From positions 248,001 to 312,000 of the forward strand of contig NZ_PPTG01000048.1 in NCBI RefSeq assembly GCF_002954245.1: a DNA stretch of 64,000 nt. The letters are read 5' to 3'. The notes beneath the pieces were generated by a model, which was given only the letters and a program-made list of their open reading frames with translations, did no database searches and was not told the DNA's origin. Of the stretch, positions 1-8,408 are shown in pieces. Within the stretch, counting starts at the first letter, position 1. Each line of letters starts with the position of its first letter. Source of the stretch: Cryobacterium aureum. GTDB lineage: Bacteria; Actinomycetota; Actinomycetes; Actinomycetales; Microbacteriaceae. The position numbers and the translations under genes are program-made.

Positions 1-986
1 GCGTGCGGTCACGGGCTACCCTCACCGCCGCTGAGGCCATTCACGACGACGTCGAGATTGCCAAGTCCAACATTCTGCTGATCGGCCCCACCGGCTGCGG
101 CAAAACGTATCTGGCCCAAACTTTGGCCAAGCGCCTCAACGTCCCCTTCGCCGTAGCGGATGCGACGGCCCTCACCGAGGCCGGCTACGTCGGTGAAGAC
201 GTTGAGAACATTCTGCTGAAGCTCATCCAGGCCGCCGACTATGACGTCAAGCGTGCTGAGACCGGCATTATTTATATCGACGAGATCGACAAGATCGCTC
301 GCAAAGCCGAGAACCCGTCGATCACGCGCGATGTGTCGGGCGAGGGCGTGCAGCAGGCGCTGTTGAAGATTCTCGAGGGCACGATCGCGTCGGTTCCCCC
401 GCAGGGTGGGCGCAAGCATCCGCACCAGGAATTTATTCAGATCGACACCACGAACGTGCTGTTCATCGTGGCCGGCGCCTTTGCCGGGCTCGAAGACATC
501 ATTTCGTCCCGTGCCGGCAAGAAGGGCATCGGTTTTGGTGCGCCGCTCCACATCAAGGGCGACGACATCAATTTGTTCAGCGAAGTTCTGCCCGAAGACC
601 TGCACAAATTTGGGTTGATTCCCGAGTTTATCGGCCGGCTTCCCGTGGTCACGACGGTCACCCAGCTCGACCAGGTGGCCCTCATGCAGATTCTGACCGT
701 GCCGAAGAATGCCTTGGTGCGGCAGTATCAGCGCATGTTCGAACTCGACGGCGTCGAGCTCGAGTTCGAGCAGCCGGCGCTCGAGGCCATTGCCGACCTC
801 GCCGTGCTGCGCAAGACTGGCGCGCGCGGCTTGCGTGCCATCCTCGAAGAGGTGCTCGGCCCGGTCATGTTCGAGGTGCCGTCCAGCACCGATGTGGAGC
901 GTGTCATCATCACCCGGGACACCGTGCTAAACAACGCTCCCGCCGAGATGGTGCTGCACAAAACCCGCCAGGTGAAGTCCGCCTAA
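1..986 (+). CDS. clpX: ATP-dependent Clp protease ATP-binding subunit ClpX (3' part, cut by the window edge)
   Basis: ClpX is the AAA+ unfoldase that feeds substrates into ClpP in the cytosol. Only about 327 C-terminal residues are present; the N-terminal zinc-binding domain and the first part of the ATPase domain lie beyond the left edge. Visible motifs are Walker A GPTGCGKT, Walker [10 protein letters not shown], the RKH pore loop (GGRKHPHQE), the arginine-finger region ([11 protein letters not shown]) and sensor 2 GARGLR. The reading frame is open through base 3 into the edge, so the GTG at position 3 is not taken as the start. The stop is TAA. A 6-bp dyad (999-1004 with 1017-1022) follows the gene but has no T-tract. 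Confidence 0.97.
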   Translation, partial: VRSRATLTAAEAIHDDVEIAKSNILLIGPTGCGKTYLAQTLAKRLNVPFAVADATALTEAGYVGEDVENILLKLIQAADYDVKRAETGIIYIDEIDKIARKAENPSITRDVSGEGVQQALLKILEGTIASVPPQGGRKHPHQEFIQIDTTNVLFIVAGAFAGLEDIISSRAGKKGIGFGAPLHIKGDDINLFSEVLPEDLHKFGLIPEFIGRLPVVTTVTQLDQVALMQILTVPKNALVRQYQRMFELDGVELEFEQPALEAIADLAVLRKTGARGLRAILEEVLGPVMFEVPSSTDVERVIITRDTVLNNAPAEMVLHKTRQVKSA

Positions 987-1150
987 GCAGAAGGGCTGGC
1001 CAACGGTGGTCGGGTGGTTGGCGACCCTAAACGGCTGAAATCGCCGGGCCCACGGCCTCGGGGTCCACGGTGGCGAGCCCCGCCACTATGGTGCCTGCGC
1101 TGACGGGGTTGCGGAACAGTTCGGGCAACGGTTTCGGGGGAGTGACGTCA

Positions 1151-2353
1151 ATGAGGCAAGATCCGCGGAGCGAGAGCGCTTCGGCCGGTGCTCGCGAACT
1201 GGTACAGCCGATCTCGACCGGCATCGTGGCGGCCATCACCGGCTTCGCGAGCGCGTTTGTGCTCGTCATCGCCGGGCTGCGCGCCGTCGGTGCGACGGAA
1301 GCCCAAGCGTCTTCGGGTTTGCTGGCTTTGTGCCTTCTCGTGGGCATCGTCTGCATCACATTGCCCTGGTATTTTCGTATGCCTATTTCTTTCGCTTGGT
1401 CGACTCCGGGTGCCGCGCTCCTCGTTGCGGCCGGTGCCACGACCGACGACTTCGGGGCGGCCGTCGGTGCTTTTCTGGTGTGTGGCGGGCTGATCGTGCT
1501 CTGCGGGCTGTGGGCACCGCTCGGTCGGGCCATCACGAGCATCCTTAAGCCGCTGGCCGGGGCCATGCTGGCCGGCATCCTCTTTCCCATCTGTCTGGCT
1601 CCCATTCAGGCCGCCATTGAGCAACCGTTTCTGGCGCTGCCCGTTGTGCTGGTGTGGCTGGTGCTCTATCGACTGGCGCAGCGCTGGGCAGTGCCGGCGG
1701 CGATGGTCGTGGCGGCGATCGGCATCGGTCTGACAGCCGGAACTAACTGGCTGAGCGCGCCGACATCCGCTCCCGCCCTGACTTTTGTTGCTCCCGTTTT
1801 CGACCCCCTGGTCATCGTGAGCCTCGGGTTGCCCCTGTTCGTCGTGACGATGGCGGGCCAGAACGTGCCCGGCTTCGCGGTGCTGTCCACCTTCGGCTAT
1901 CGACCGCCGCCGCGTTCGGTGCTGGTCTGGTCGGGTGTCGGCACCATGGTCGGTTCCGTGTTCGGTGCGCATAATATCAACCTGGCGGCGATTACGGCGG
2001 CCCTGATGGCCAGCCCGGATGCCCACCGGGACCCGTCCAGGCGCTGGATCGCGACGGTCGCGTCGGGCGTCGGCTATCTCGTGCTCGGGCTCGGTGCCGG
2101 GCTGGCGGCGGCGCTCGTGGCGGCGTCACCGCCGATATTGATCATTGCTGTGGCCGGCCTCGCGTTGCTCGGTGCCCTGGTCGCGAGTGTCACCGGTGCG
2201 CTGACGGAACCGGAGCATCGCATCAGTGCCATTGCGACGTTTCTGGTGACGGCCTCCGGCATCAGCATTGTGGGGATCGGGTCGGCCTTTTGGGGCCTCG
2301 TGGTGGGCGGAATTTTCATGCTGTGGCTGGGCTGGCATCGGCCCCGAATGTAG
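1151..2353 (+). CDS. benE: Benzoate/H+ symporter, BenE family
   Basis: A polytopic inner-membrane protein of 400 residues with about 11-12 hydrophobic segments and the BenE signature SFAWSTPGAALL near residues 79-92. BenE proteins are proposed secondary transporters of benzoate or similar aromatic acids. I chose ATG 1151 because a purine-rich GGGGGAG lies about 8 nt before it; the open frame extends upstream to 1070, but that extra stretch is not hydrophobic and has no ribosome binding site. No aromatic-degradation genes are nearby, so the substrate is not supported by context. It converges with the next gene on the minus strand. Confidence 0.85.
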   Translation: MRQDPRSESASAGARELVQPISTGIVAAITGFASAFVLVIAGLRAVGATEAQASSGLLALCLLVGIVCITLPWYFRMPISFAWSTPGAALLVAAGATTDDFGAAVGAFLVCGGLIVLCGLWAPLGRAITSILKPLAGAMLAGILFPICLAPIQAAIEQPFLALPVVLVWLVLYRLAQRWAVPAAMVVAAIGIGLTAGTNWLSAPTSAPALTFVAPVFDPLVIVSLGLPLFVVTMAGQNVPGFAVLSTFGYRPPPRSVLVWSGVGTMVGSVFGAHNINLAAITAALMASPDAHRDPSRRWIATVASGVGYLVLGLGAGLAAALVAASPPILIIAVAGLALLGALVASVTGALTEPEHRISAIATFLVTASGISIVGIGSAFWGLVVGGIFMLWLGWHRPRM

Positions 2354-2407
2354 CTGAGGTCGTTGTCAGGTCTGGACCGGGTGCATGAGGGGCGGGTCAG
2401 GGCAGTC

Positions 2408-3181
2408 TCAGTCGGTGTCCTCGGGGTGGACGAGTACCTGGCTGGCACGGGCGAACCTGGTTCGCAGCACGAGGCCAGCCGTGGTGCCTTCAATGCTCAG
2501 GGCGAACAGTGCGGCGGCGAGAGCGAGCAGGGCGCCGGTGACTTCGAGCCCTTCTTCGACACCAACCAGCAGATGGTAGGTCAAACTCGCTCGCGAGAGA
2601 TCGTCGAGGTGCCCGCCGACGACGATGCCGCCGATGGTCTCGAAACCGACGGCGCCGAGCAGGTAGATGATGCCGGCCACGATGAGGCGGCGTCGAAGTT
2701 GTCGGTCGATTCTTCGGGCAATCCAGAGAATGATCAGGCCGAACACGATGGCCAACGGAACACCAACGGTGAGCCAGGCGAAGGTGAAGCGGCTGCTCAG
2801 ATCAAACCTCGCGAGTTTCTCGTGCAGCTGGGCGATTTCGTCGGCCGACAGTTCGACCGCGACGGCAGCGAGCACGAAGTACGGCGCACCGATAGCCCCC
2901 TCACTTCGAGCGGTGAATCCGACTGCGGCCAGGGCCAGCCCGATGCCGGCCAGGAGCAGTCCGGATGCCCACGCCCACAGGTTCGCTTCACCGTCGGCGT
3001 AGAGCAGGCTCGCCGCCGAGCTGAGTGCGGGCCAGCCCAAAGTGGCGCTGTCGAGGTTCGCGCGCAGGTAGTGGGAGACGAGCCCGGTCAGCAGCATGAC
3101 GGCGAAAACGAGGGCGACGATCCACAGAAACCGTCGCCGAGCCGTGCCCTGAACTGCAAGTGTCTGGATGTCCATGGCCAA
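2408..3181 (-). CDS. Hypothetical polytopic membrane protein
   Basis: I do not recognise the family. The 257-residue product starts with a short basic segment, then has about six hydrophobic segments. The most distinctive part is the polar loop with VELSADEIAQLHEKLARF in the middle, which could be a soluble helix between membrane helices. A basic segment (WIARRIDRQLRRR) follows a transmembrane helix, consistent with a cytoplasmic loop. Start choice is either the codon at 3181 (MAMDIQ) or ATG two codons later. It stands alone between the convergent benE gene and a hairpin that separates it from the upstream peptidase gene. Confidence 0.7.
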   Translation of the reverse strand: MAMDIQTLAVQGTARRRFLWIVALVFAVMLLTGLVSHYLRANLDSATLGWPALSSAASLLYADGEANLWAWASGLLLAGIGLALAAVGFTARSEGAIGAPYFVLAAVAVELSADEIAQLHEKLARFDLSSRFTFAWLTVGVPLAIVFGLIILWIARRIDRQLRRRLIVAGIIYLLGAVGFETIGGIVVGGHLDDLSRASLTYHLLVGVEEGLEVTGALLALAAALFALSIEGTTAGLVLRTRFARASQVLVHPEDTD

Positions 3182-3239
3182 GCAGCCTAGGGCGACCGAT
3201 CGCGCCGCGCATCCTCAATACTGAGGGGATGGCTCAGTC

Positions 3240-3285
3240 GACAACTTCGGTGGGTGTCGTCGGCAGCGCACCCACCGAAGTTGTC
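3240..3285 (-). terminator. Perfect 17-bp inverted repeat after the M3 peptidase gene
   Basis: Bases 3240-3256 are the exact reverse complement of 3269-3285, separated by a 12-nt loop. It lies 20 nt past the stop of the minus-strand peptidase gene and before the start of the next minus-strand gene, so it can act as a transcription stop. No T-tract follows on the minus strand, so termination is inferred, not shown. Confidence 0.55.
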
Positions 3286-3305
3286 CAGTGGACGGATGCC
3301 GCGAC

Positions 3306-5369
3306 CTAGCTGAGGCCGCGGCGATCAAGCAACGGCTGAAGTTCGGCATCGCGGCCGCGCCAGTGCCGGTAGGCCTCGAGCGGGTCCTTGGTGCCGCCGA
3401 CTCCGAGCAGACGGTCGCGAAAGCGATCGCCGTTGGCGCGCGTGAGGCCGCCGTTCTCCTTGAACCATTCGACGGTGTCGGCGTCGAGCACCTCGCTCCA
3501 AATGTAGGAGTAGTACCCCGCGTCGTACCCGCCCGAGAACGTGTGGGCGAAATAGGTGCTGGCGTAGCGGGTGGGGACGGACGTGTTGTCGAGGCCGACG
3601 GAAGCGAGGGCATCCGCTTCGAACTTGGCCACGTCGGTGACCATCGTGTCGGCATCGATGCGGTGCCAGGCCTGGTCGATGAGCGCTGCGGCCAGGTACT
3701 CACTGGTCAGGAAGCCCTCATTGAAGGCCGAAGACGCCTGGATGCGGTCGACGAGCTGCTGCGGCATAGCCTCGCCGGTCTCGTAGTGCCGAGCGTAGTT
3801 CGCCAGGACCTCGGGCCAGAGCATCCACATTTCGTTGACCTGGCTGGGGAACTCGACGAAGTCGCGGTAGACATTGGTGCCGGAGAACTTCGGGTACGTC
3901 GCGCGGGCGAGCAGTCCGTGCAACGCGTGTCCGAACTCGTGGAACAGGGTGGTGACCTGGTCGTAGCTGAGCAGGGTCGGCTGCCCTGCAGCAGGTCTGG
4001 ACACGTTGAGGTTGTTGCAAACCACGGTCGTCTCGGTGCCGAGCAGGGTGGACTGCGAGACCAGGGCGTTCATCCAGGCCCCGCCGCGTTTGGAATCCCG
4101 GGTGTAGACATCAACGATGTAGAGCCCGATCGCGGAGCCGTCTTCGGTCGTGACCTCAAAGACCCTCGATTCGGGGTGCCAGCCGACCAGGTCGGGCCGG
4201 GCAGTGAAGGTGAGGCCGTACAGCCGGTTGGCCGCGTAAAAGACACCATTGGAGAGCACGTTTTCGAGCTCAAAGTACGGGCGCATGGCGGCGGTGTCGA
4301 CGTCATACTTGGCCCGGCGCACCTTCTCGGTGTAGAACGCCCAGTCCCAGGCGGCCAGCTCGAATCCGCCGCCCTCGGTGTCGATCACTGCCTGCAGGTC
4401 GGCCTGCTCCGCCCGCGCATTGCGGGCCGCGGCCGGCGCGAGGCGGCCGAGCAGATCCCAGACGGCTCCGGGAGTCTTCGCGGTTTCGTCGGCCGTCACG
4501 TAGGCGGCATGGCTATCGAACCCGAGCAACCGGGCTCGCTGGGCACGCAGGTGGGTGATCTCGATCACGAGGGGGCGATTATCGTTGCCAGCCCCGAGCG
4601 CATCAGAGCGGATGCCGCGGGCCCGGCTCGCCGAGAGCAATCGTTCCCGCACCGCCCGGTTGGTGAGGCTCGCGAGGTACGGGTGCGAGGTGGGGAGCAC
4701 GAGGCTGATCAGGTATTTACCGTCGAGCTGGCGTTCCCTGGCCGCCTCGGACGCCGCCGAGATCTCGCCGTCGGTGAGTCCGTCGAGCTCGGACACGTCG
4801 TCGATGACGAGCGCGAGCTCATTGGTGTCGGCCAGCAAGTTCTTCTCGAAACGTGTGGTGAGGGTCGACAGGCGCGAGTTGAAAACACGCAGCGCGTGCT
4901 TTTCGTCGTCGCTCAGGCCGGCCCCGGCCAGGGTGAATTCGGTGAAATACCGGTCGATCAGGTAGAGCGACTCCGCGTCAAGACCGAGGCTCGTGCGCTG
5001 GGCGTGCAAGGCGGCGATGCGTGCGTACAGAGCAGGATCGAGCCGGATCGCGTCGGCGTGGGCGGCCAGCAGCGGCGCGAGTTCTTCTTCAAGGCCGGTG
5101 GTGAACTCGCTCGAGTCGGACGAGCTCTTGTTGAAGAAGACCTCGGCGACCCGCGCGAGCGTTTGCCCGCTCCGCTCGAGGGCGACGAGCGTGTTCTCGA
5201 CCGTGGGCGCATCCGCGGTGCCGGTGATGACGCCGACCTCGGTGACCTGTTCGGCCATGCCCCGCACGAAGGCCGGCCGATAGTGCTCGTCGGTTATCTC
5301 GGCGAAGGGCGGCAACTGGTAGGGCAGCGTGCTGCGGGCGAAAAAGGGATTGTTCGCGGTAGAAGCCAT
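3306..5369 (-). CDS. dcp: M3 family metallopeptidase (peptidyl-dipeptidase Dcp-like)
   Basis: A 687-residue cytosolic zinc peptidase that degrades oligopeptides. The catalytic HEXXH motif appears as HEFGHALHG near residue 475, and the conserved downstream region (EFPSQVNEMWMLWPE) supplies the third zinc ligand. The N-terminus NPFFARSTLPYQLPPF matches the Dcp branch rather than oligopeptidase A. Length is normal for the family. The start ATG at 5369 is preceded by TAGTGT six bases away, which suggests a leaderless mRNA. It is transcribed divergently from the methyltransferase gene, with only 63 bp between them. Confidence 0.93.
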   Translation of the reverse strand: MASTANNPFFARSTLPYQLPPFAEITDEHYRPAFVRGMAEQVTEVGVITGTADAPTVENTLVALERSGQTLARVAEVFFNKSSSDSSEFTTGLEEELAPLLAAHADAIRLDPALYARIAALHAQRTSLGLDAESLYLIDRYFTEFTLAGAGLSDDEKHALRVFNSRLSTLTTRFEKNLLADTNELALVIDDVSELDGLTDGEISAASEAARERQLDGKYLISLVLPTSHPYLASLTNRAVRERLLSASRARGIRSDALGAGNDNRPLVIEITHLRAQRARLLGFDSHAAYVTADETAKTPGAVWDLLGRLAPAAARNARAEQADLQAVIDTEGGGFELAAWDWAFYTEKVRRAKYDVDTAAMRPYFELENVLSNGVFYAANRLYGLTFTARPDLVGWHPESRVFEVTTEDGSAIGLYIVDVYTRDSKRGGAWMNALVSQSTLLGTETTVVCNNLNVSRPAAGQPTLLSYDQVTTLFHEFGHALHGLLARATYPKFSGTNVYRDFVEFPSQVNEMWMLWPEVLANYARHYETGEAMPQQLVDRIQASSAFNEGFLTSEYLAAALIDQAWHRIDADTMVTDVAKFEADALASVGLDNTSVPTRYASTYFAHTFSGGYDAGYYSYIWSEVLDADTVEWFKENGGLTRANGDRFRDRLLGVGGTKDPLEAYRHWRGRDAELQPLLDRRGLS

Positions 5370-5375
5370 GCATCC

Positions 5376-5381
5376 ACACTA
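5376..5381 (-). promoter_or_regulatory. -10 box of a leaderless promoter for the M3 peptidase
   Basis: On the minus strand TAGTGT is followed by six bases and then the ATG, the spacing at which transcription would start on the A of the start codon. No clear -35 box is visible. Confidence 0.5.
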
Positions 5382-5420
5382 GCCACAGCCGCCGGCACAG
5401 CTGGCCCGGCTGGCTGCGCG

Positions 5421-5426
5421 TAGGAT
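5421..5426 (+). promoter_or_regulatory. -10 box of a leaderless promoter for the methyltransferase
   Basis: TAGGAT is followed by six bases (TTCACC) and then ATG 5433. There is no Shine-Dalgarno sequence in this space. The arrangement mirrors that of the divergent peptidase gene. Confidence 0.55.
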
Positions 5427-5432
5427 TTCACC

Positions 5433-6266
5433 ATGACACACCTGGACGAAAGCTCAGAGTCCGCTCCACGCGAAGAATATATTCACGGCCACCACGAAAG
5501 CGTCTTGCGCTCGCACACCTGGCGCACGGTCGCCAACTCAGCCGCCTACCTGATTCCGGAGCTGCGCGCCGGTCGGATGTTGCTCGATGTCGGCTGCGGT
5601 CCCGGCACGATCACCGTCGACCTGGCCCGCCGGCTCGCTCCGGCCCGGGTCGTCGGCATCGACGCGGCGAGCGACATCGTCGAGCGTGCGGCCGGCCTGG
5701 CCGCCGACGAGGGGGTGCACAACGCGAGTTTTCAGGTCGGTGACGTCTACGCGCTCGACTTTGCCGACGCGACTTTCGATATCGTGCACGCGCACCAGGT
5801 ATTGCAGCATCTGGCCAATCCGATCGCGGCGATGGCCGAAATTCGTCGGGTGCTGCGGCCCGGTGGCGTGTTTGCCGCCCGTGACGTTGACTACGGGGGA
5901 GTCATGATCGCGCCGCGCATCGATGGCCTGGCCGACTGGATGCGGGTCTACCGCGAGGTGCACTACTGGAACGGCGGAGACCCCGATGCCGGACGATCGC
6001 TCAAGGCGTGGGCCCGACGCGCCGGGTTTACCGACGTGACCAGCAGCGCATCCGTCTGGTGTTTTGCATCCGATGCGGAACGCGAGTGGTGGGGCGAGTC
6101 GTGGGCGGTGCGGGTGACCGAATCCAGCTTCGCGGCGCACGCCATCGAATCCGGGGTGGCCGACCTGGCCGATCTCAAACGGATGGCCGTGGCCTGGCGC
6201 GAGTGGGTGCGTGACCCGAACGGCTGGTTCGGTATGCCGCACGGCGAAATTCTCGCCCGAGCCTGA
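5433..6266 (+). CDS. Class I SAM-dependent methyltransferase
   Basis: A 277-residue soluble methyltransferase. Motif I LLDVGCGPG lies at residues 50-58, the acidic SAM-ribose contact is in GIDAAS, and the post-I motif is in VLRPGGVFAARDVD. It belongs to the broad ubiquinone/menaquinone-biosynthesis-like (UbiE-type) and arsenite-methyltransferase-type group; the substrate cannot be told from sequence. The C-terminal third is rich in Trp, which may form the substrate pocket. It converges with the GntR gene, leaving 14 bp between the stops. Its mRNA is probably leaderless. Confidence 0.85.
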   Translation: MTHLDESSESAPREEYIHGHHESVLRSHTWRTVANSAAYLIPELRAGRMLLDVGCGPGTITVDLARRLAPARVVGIDAASDIVERAAGLAADEGVHNASFQVGDVYALDFADATFDIVHAHQVLQHLANPIAAMAEIRRVLRPGGVFAARDVDYGGVMIAPRIDGLADWMRVYREVHYWNGGDPDAGRSLKAWARRAGFTDVTSSASVWCFASDAEREWWGESWAVRVTESSFAAHAIESGVADLADLKRMAVAWREWVRDPNGWFGMPHGEILARA

Positions 6267-6280
6267 CGCTCGGCAGCGAA

Positions 6281-6637
6281 TCAGGGGAGGCGTGGCCACT
6301 CGGCGCGGACCACACTGAGCGCGTCGTCGAGACTGACGCCCCGCCGCTGCAGGGCCTGCACGAAGCGTCGCGCGCTGGCCCGGGATTCGTCGTCGAGACC
6401 CTGATCGGCGCGCACCCGGGTGCCGCTGCCACGGCTGGTTGAGATGAGCCCGGCCGCTTCCAAGGCTGCGTACGCGCGGGCGATGGTGCCCGTCGCCACC
6501 TGCAGATCGGCAGCGAGTTGGCGCACCGAGGGCAGGCGCTGGTCGGCTTCAAGCGCTCCGGCCCGGATCTGATCCGCCAGCTGGGTGCGAATCTGTTCGA
6601 ACGGCGGCGTGGGGTGTTCGTCGTCGATGGTGATCAT
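6281..6637 (-). CDS. GntR family transcriptional regulator, YtrA subfamily
   Basis: A 118-residue regulator made of an N-terminal winged helix (about residues 10-78, PPFEQIRTQLADQIRAG through RGSGTRVRA) and a short C-terminal helical tail. This size and the lack of a large ligand domain are typical of YtrA-type repressors, which control neighbouring membrane transport genes. I start it at ATG 6637 (MITIDDEH), 10 nt after the stop of the upstream membrane gene; the longer open frame reaches 7018 but overlaps that gene. Two matching 22-bp dyads upstream of the membrane gene are its likely operators. Confidence 0.9.
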   Translation of the reverse strand: MITIDDEHPTPPFEQIRTQLADQIRAGALEADQRLPSVRQLAADLQVATGTIARAYAALEAAGLISTSRGSGTRVRADQGLDDESRASARRFVQALQRRGVSLDDALSVVRAEWPRLP

Positions 6638-6647
6638 GGGCGGCCAA

Positions 6648-7601
6648 TCAGGATTGCTGAGCGGATGCCGCATCCGCTGTCGGGGCGCCGGCCGGCGCAA
6701 CGCGGCCGAGTGGCTGCCTGGTCGCATCCAGGATCGACAGGATGACCAGAACGCCGCCGAGCAGAGCGGCCACGAGCCCGACGATGACCTCGGTGAGCCC
6801 GATGGCGGCCGCCGGCTGCGCAGAGGAGAGGGCAACACCGCCAGGGGCGAAGACGGTCGCGGCGTTCCGGGTGGCCCAGCCGGCGAACAGCAGCACACCC
6901 CCGAAGTACAAAAACAGCGCTCCGGAGCTGAGCTGCATGACGACGCGCGTGGCCAGAATGCGCACGGCACGGTCGAGCTCGGCGAATCGTTCTGAGCGCG
7001 CGGCCGAGGCGATGCCACCGAGCGCGAACAACGTCGCCGCGGCGAGCAGCACGGTCAGCCCGATCAGGGGAAGTCCGTAGTACCAGCCCGGATACGGGCC
7101 AGAGGTGCTGGATCCAATCGTGATCGAACGAAAAGCGCCGTCCAGCTGCGCGCTCGAAGCCAGGCCGGCGATGATCGCGAAGACAACAACGGCGACCGCA
7201 GCACTGAGCGGCAGCAGAAAGCCCCAGGCCGGGCCGTAACTCCACACTCGCCGCGGCACCAGATCGGCCGAGCGGCGGCTGGAGCGGTCGGTCACGATCC
7301 GAGTGGGGCAGAGCGCGAAGACCAGTAGTCCGAGTGTCGCAGCGAGGCCGGGTGCCAGCATCAGTGGCAGGCCGTACCAGCCGGGCTGCGCCTGGTTGAC
7401 CAGGTCGAGCGCCCAGAGCACCACGCCGCCAGCCGCGAGGGCAGCGATGTTGCGCAGCATGATCGACCGGGCGAACCGGCGCGCGGTGACCGCGCCAATC
7501 TCCGGAACCGTCACGACCAGGCCCGCCAGCCGCTTGCGGCTGCCCACCCGAACAATCCCGACAACGATGAAGACGAGTACGAAGTAAATGAGAAAGAGCA
7601 C
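6648..7601 (-). CDS. Multipass membrane protein co-transcribed with a YtrA-type regulator
   Basis: A 317-residue protein with about eight hydrophobic segments and no recognised family motif. I start it at GTG 7601 because AAAGG lies 8 nt upstream. The in-frame extension to 7637 would run through the operator and promoter region and is therefore unlikely. YtrA regulators usually sit with ABC-type or membrane export genes; here there is no ATPase, so the protein may be a stand-alone permease or a stress sensor. Regulation by the downstream GntR protein is inferred from the operon and operators. Confidence 0.75.
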   Translation of the reverse strand: MLFLIYFVLVFIVVGIVRVGSRKRLAGLVVTVPEIGAVTARRFARSIMLRNIAALAAGGVVLWALDLVNQAQPGWYGLPLMLAPGLAATLGLLVFALCPTRIVTDRSSRRSADLVPRRVWSYGPAWGFLLPLSAAVAVVVFAIIAGLASSAQLDGAFRSITIGSSTSGPYPGWYYGLPLIGLTVLLAAATLFALGGIASAARSERFAELDRAVRILATRVVMQLSSGALFLYFGGVLLFAGWATRNAATVFAPGGVALSSAQPAAAIGLTEVIVGLVAALLGGVLVILSILDATRQPLGRVAPAGAPTADAASAQQS

Positions 7602-7615
7602 GCTGGCCACCTTTC

Positions 7616-7672
7616 GTGTATCACTGAGATAATACACACGACGGTAGCACGTGTATCATTCAGGCGCTACAC
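7616..7672 (-). promoter_or_regulatory. Promoter with two 22-bp operators for the GntR/YtrA regulator
   Basis: Operator 1 (7616-7637) reads GTGTATCA-n6-TAATACAC on the plus strand; operator 2 (7651-7672) reads GTGTATCA-n9-TACAC. They are the same length, share 16 of 22 bases and start 35 bp apart. On the minus strand a -10 like TATTAT (7634-7629) lies inside operator 1, so binding would block RNA polymerase. The family's operators are known to be GTGTA...TACAC dyads. Confidence 0.75.
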
Positions 7673-7680
7673 GGAAGGGG

Positions 7681-7950
7681 CTAAATCCATTCCTCGTCGT
7701 CATCATCGACGGTGGTCGACGGCTGTGTGATGGTGGCGCTGTCGTCCACCGGGTTGTAGCGGATGATGGTGCCATCGTCGAGCTCGATCACCGGCTTGGA
7801 CTCCAGCCAGGTCAGCGTCCAGCGCCAGGTGCTGGTGTCGACGGCGAGGGCCGTCAGGTCCTCCTCAACGGCCCCCACGGCGATTTCGACGACGTGCGGA
7901 AGACCCGTCGGCAGGGTGTGGCCGAGGGTCCACCGGGTACCCAGTTGCAC
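7681..7950 (-). CDS. Small acidic conserved hypothetical protein
   Basis: An 89-residue protein starting with GTG at 7950, three bases after the stop of the GNAT gene, so translation is probably coupled. The middle contains WRWTLTWLESKPVIELDDG, a beta-rich pattern, and the tail is acidic (VDDDDEEWI). I see no catalytic motif or membrane segment. The function is unknown; its position suggests it is expressed with the acetyltransferase. Confidence 0.6.
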   Translation of the reverse strand: MQLGTRWTLGHTLPTGLPHVVEIAVGAVEEDLTALAVDTSTWRWTLTWLESKPVIELDDGTIIRYNPVDDSATITQPSTTVDDDDEEWI

Positions 7951-7953
7951 GGT

Positions 7954-8400
7954 CTATACGTCGATCTCGTAGGTGACCCAGTCGGTGCGCGTGCCGACCT
8001 GGTCGTAGAGCACCTGCGCGGTCGCGTTGTCGGCCGCGGTCAGCAGCTGAACCTGGGCAAGTTTGTGCTGGCGGGCGTAGGCCTTGGTGAATTCCATCAA
8101 CTGGGTGCCGACGCCCTTGCCGCGAGCGTCCTCGGCGACGTAGAGGTCGTCGAGGAATAGGGCGAGGTCGCCGCTGAGAGTGCGCGGCACGCTGCGGTAG
8201 TGCGCGAAGCCCACGAAGTCACCGTCGTCGTTGACCGCGACCGCGCCGTCGAGGGCGTTGTTCGCGTCGATGATCCAGCTCCAGACCTGCAGGGCCTTTT
8301 GATCGGTCAGTTCGCTCTCGTAGAAAGCGCTGTAGCCCTCGAACAGGCCCAGCCAGGCGAAAAAGTCTTTATCGCCCAGCGGGCGCACGGTTACGGACAT
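7954..8400 (-). CDS. GNAT family N-acetyltransferase
   Basis: A 148-residue acetyltransferase. The acetyl-CoA pyrophosphate loop is RGKGVG near residues 93-99, preceded by the beta-strand LYVAEDA, and the fold ends with VLYDQVGTRTDWVTYEI. The substrate is unknown. AGGAGA stands just before ATG 8400, 8 bp downstream of the valS stop, so the gene is likely read through from valS. Its length is usual for a single GNAT domain. Confidence 0.85.
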   Translation of the reverse strand: MSVTVRPLGDKDFFAWLGLFEGYSAFYESELTDQKALQVWSWIIDANNALDGAVAVNDDGDFVGFAHYRSVPRTLSGDLALFLDDLYVAEDARGKGVGTQLMEFTKAYARQHKLAQVQLLTAADNATAQVLYDQVGTRTDWVTYEIDV

Positions 8401-8408
8401 CTGGTCTC

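Noticed and set aside
999-1022. Terminator after clpX
   Set aside because: The 6-bp stem has a 12-nt loop and no T-tract; too weak to list as a terminator.
3288-5423. Open frame of 711 codons opposite the M3 peptidase
   Set aside because: A shadow of the peptidase gene, which has the HEFGH active site. The antisense product is low complexity and without a ribosome binding site.
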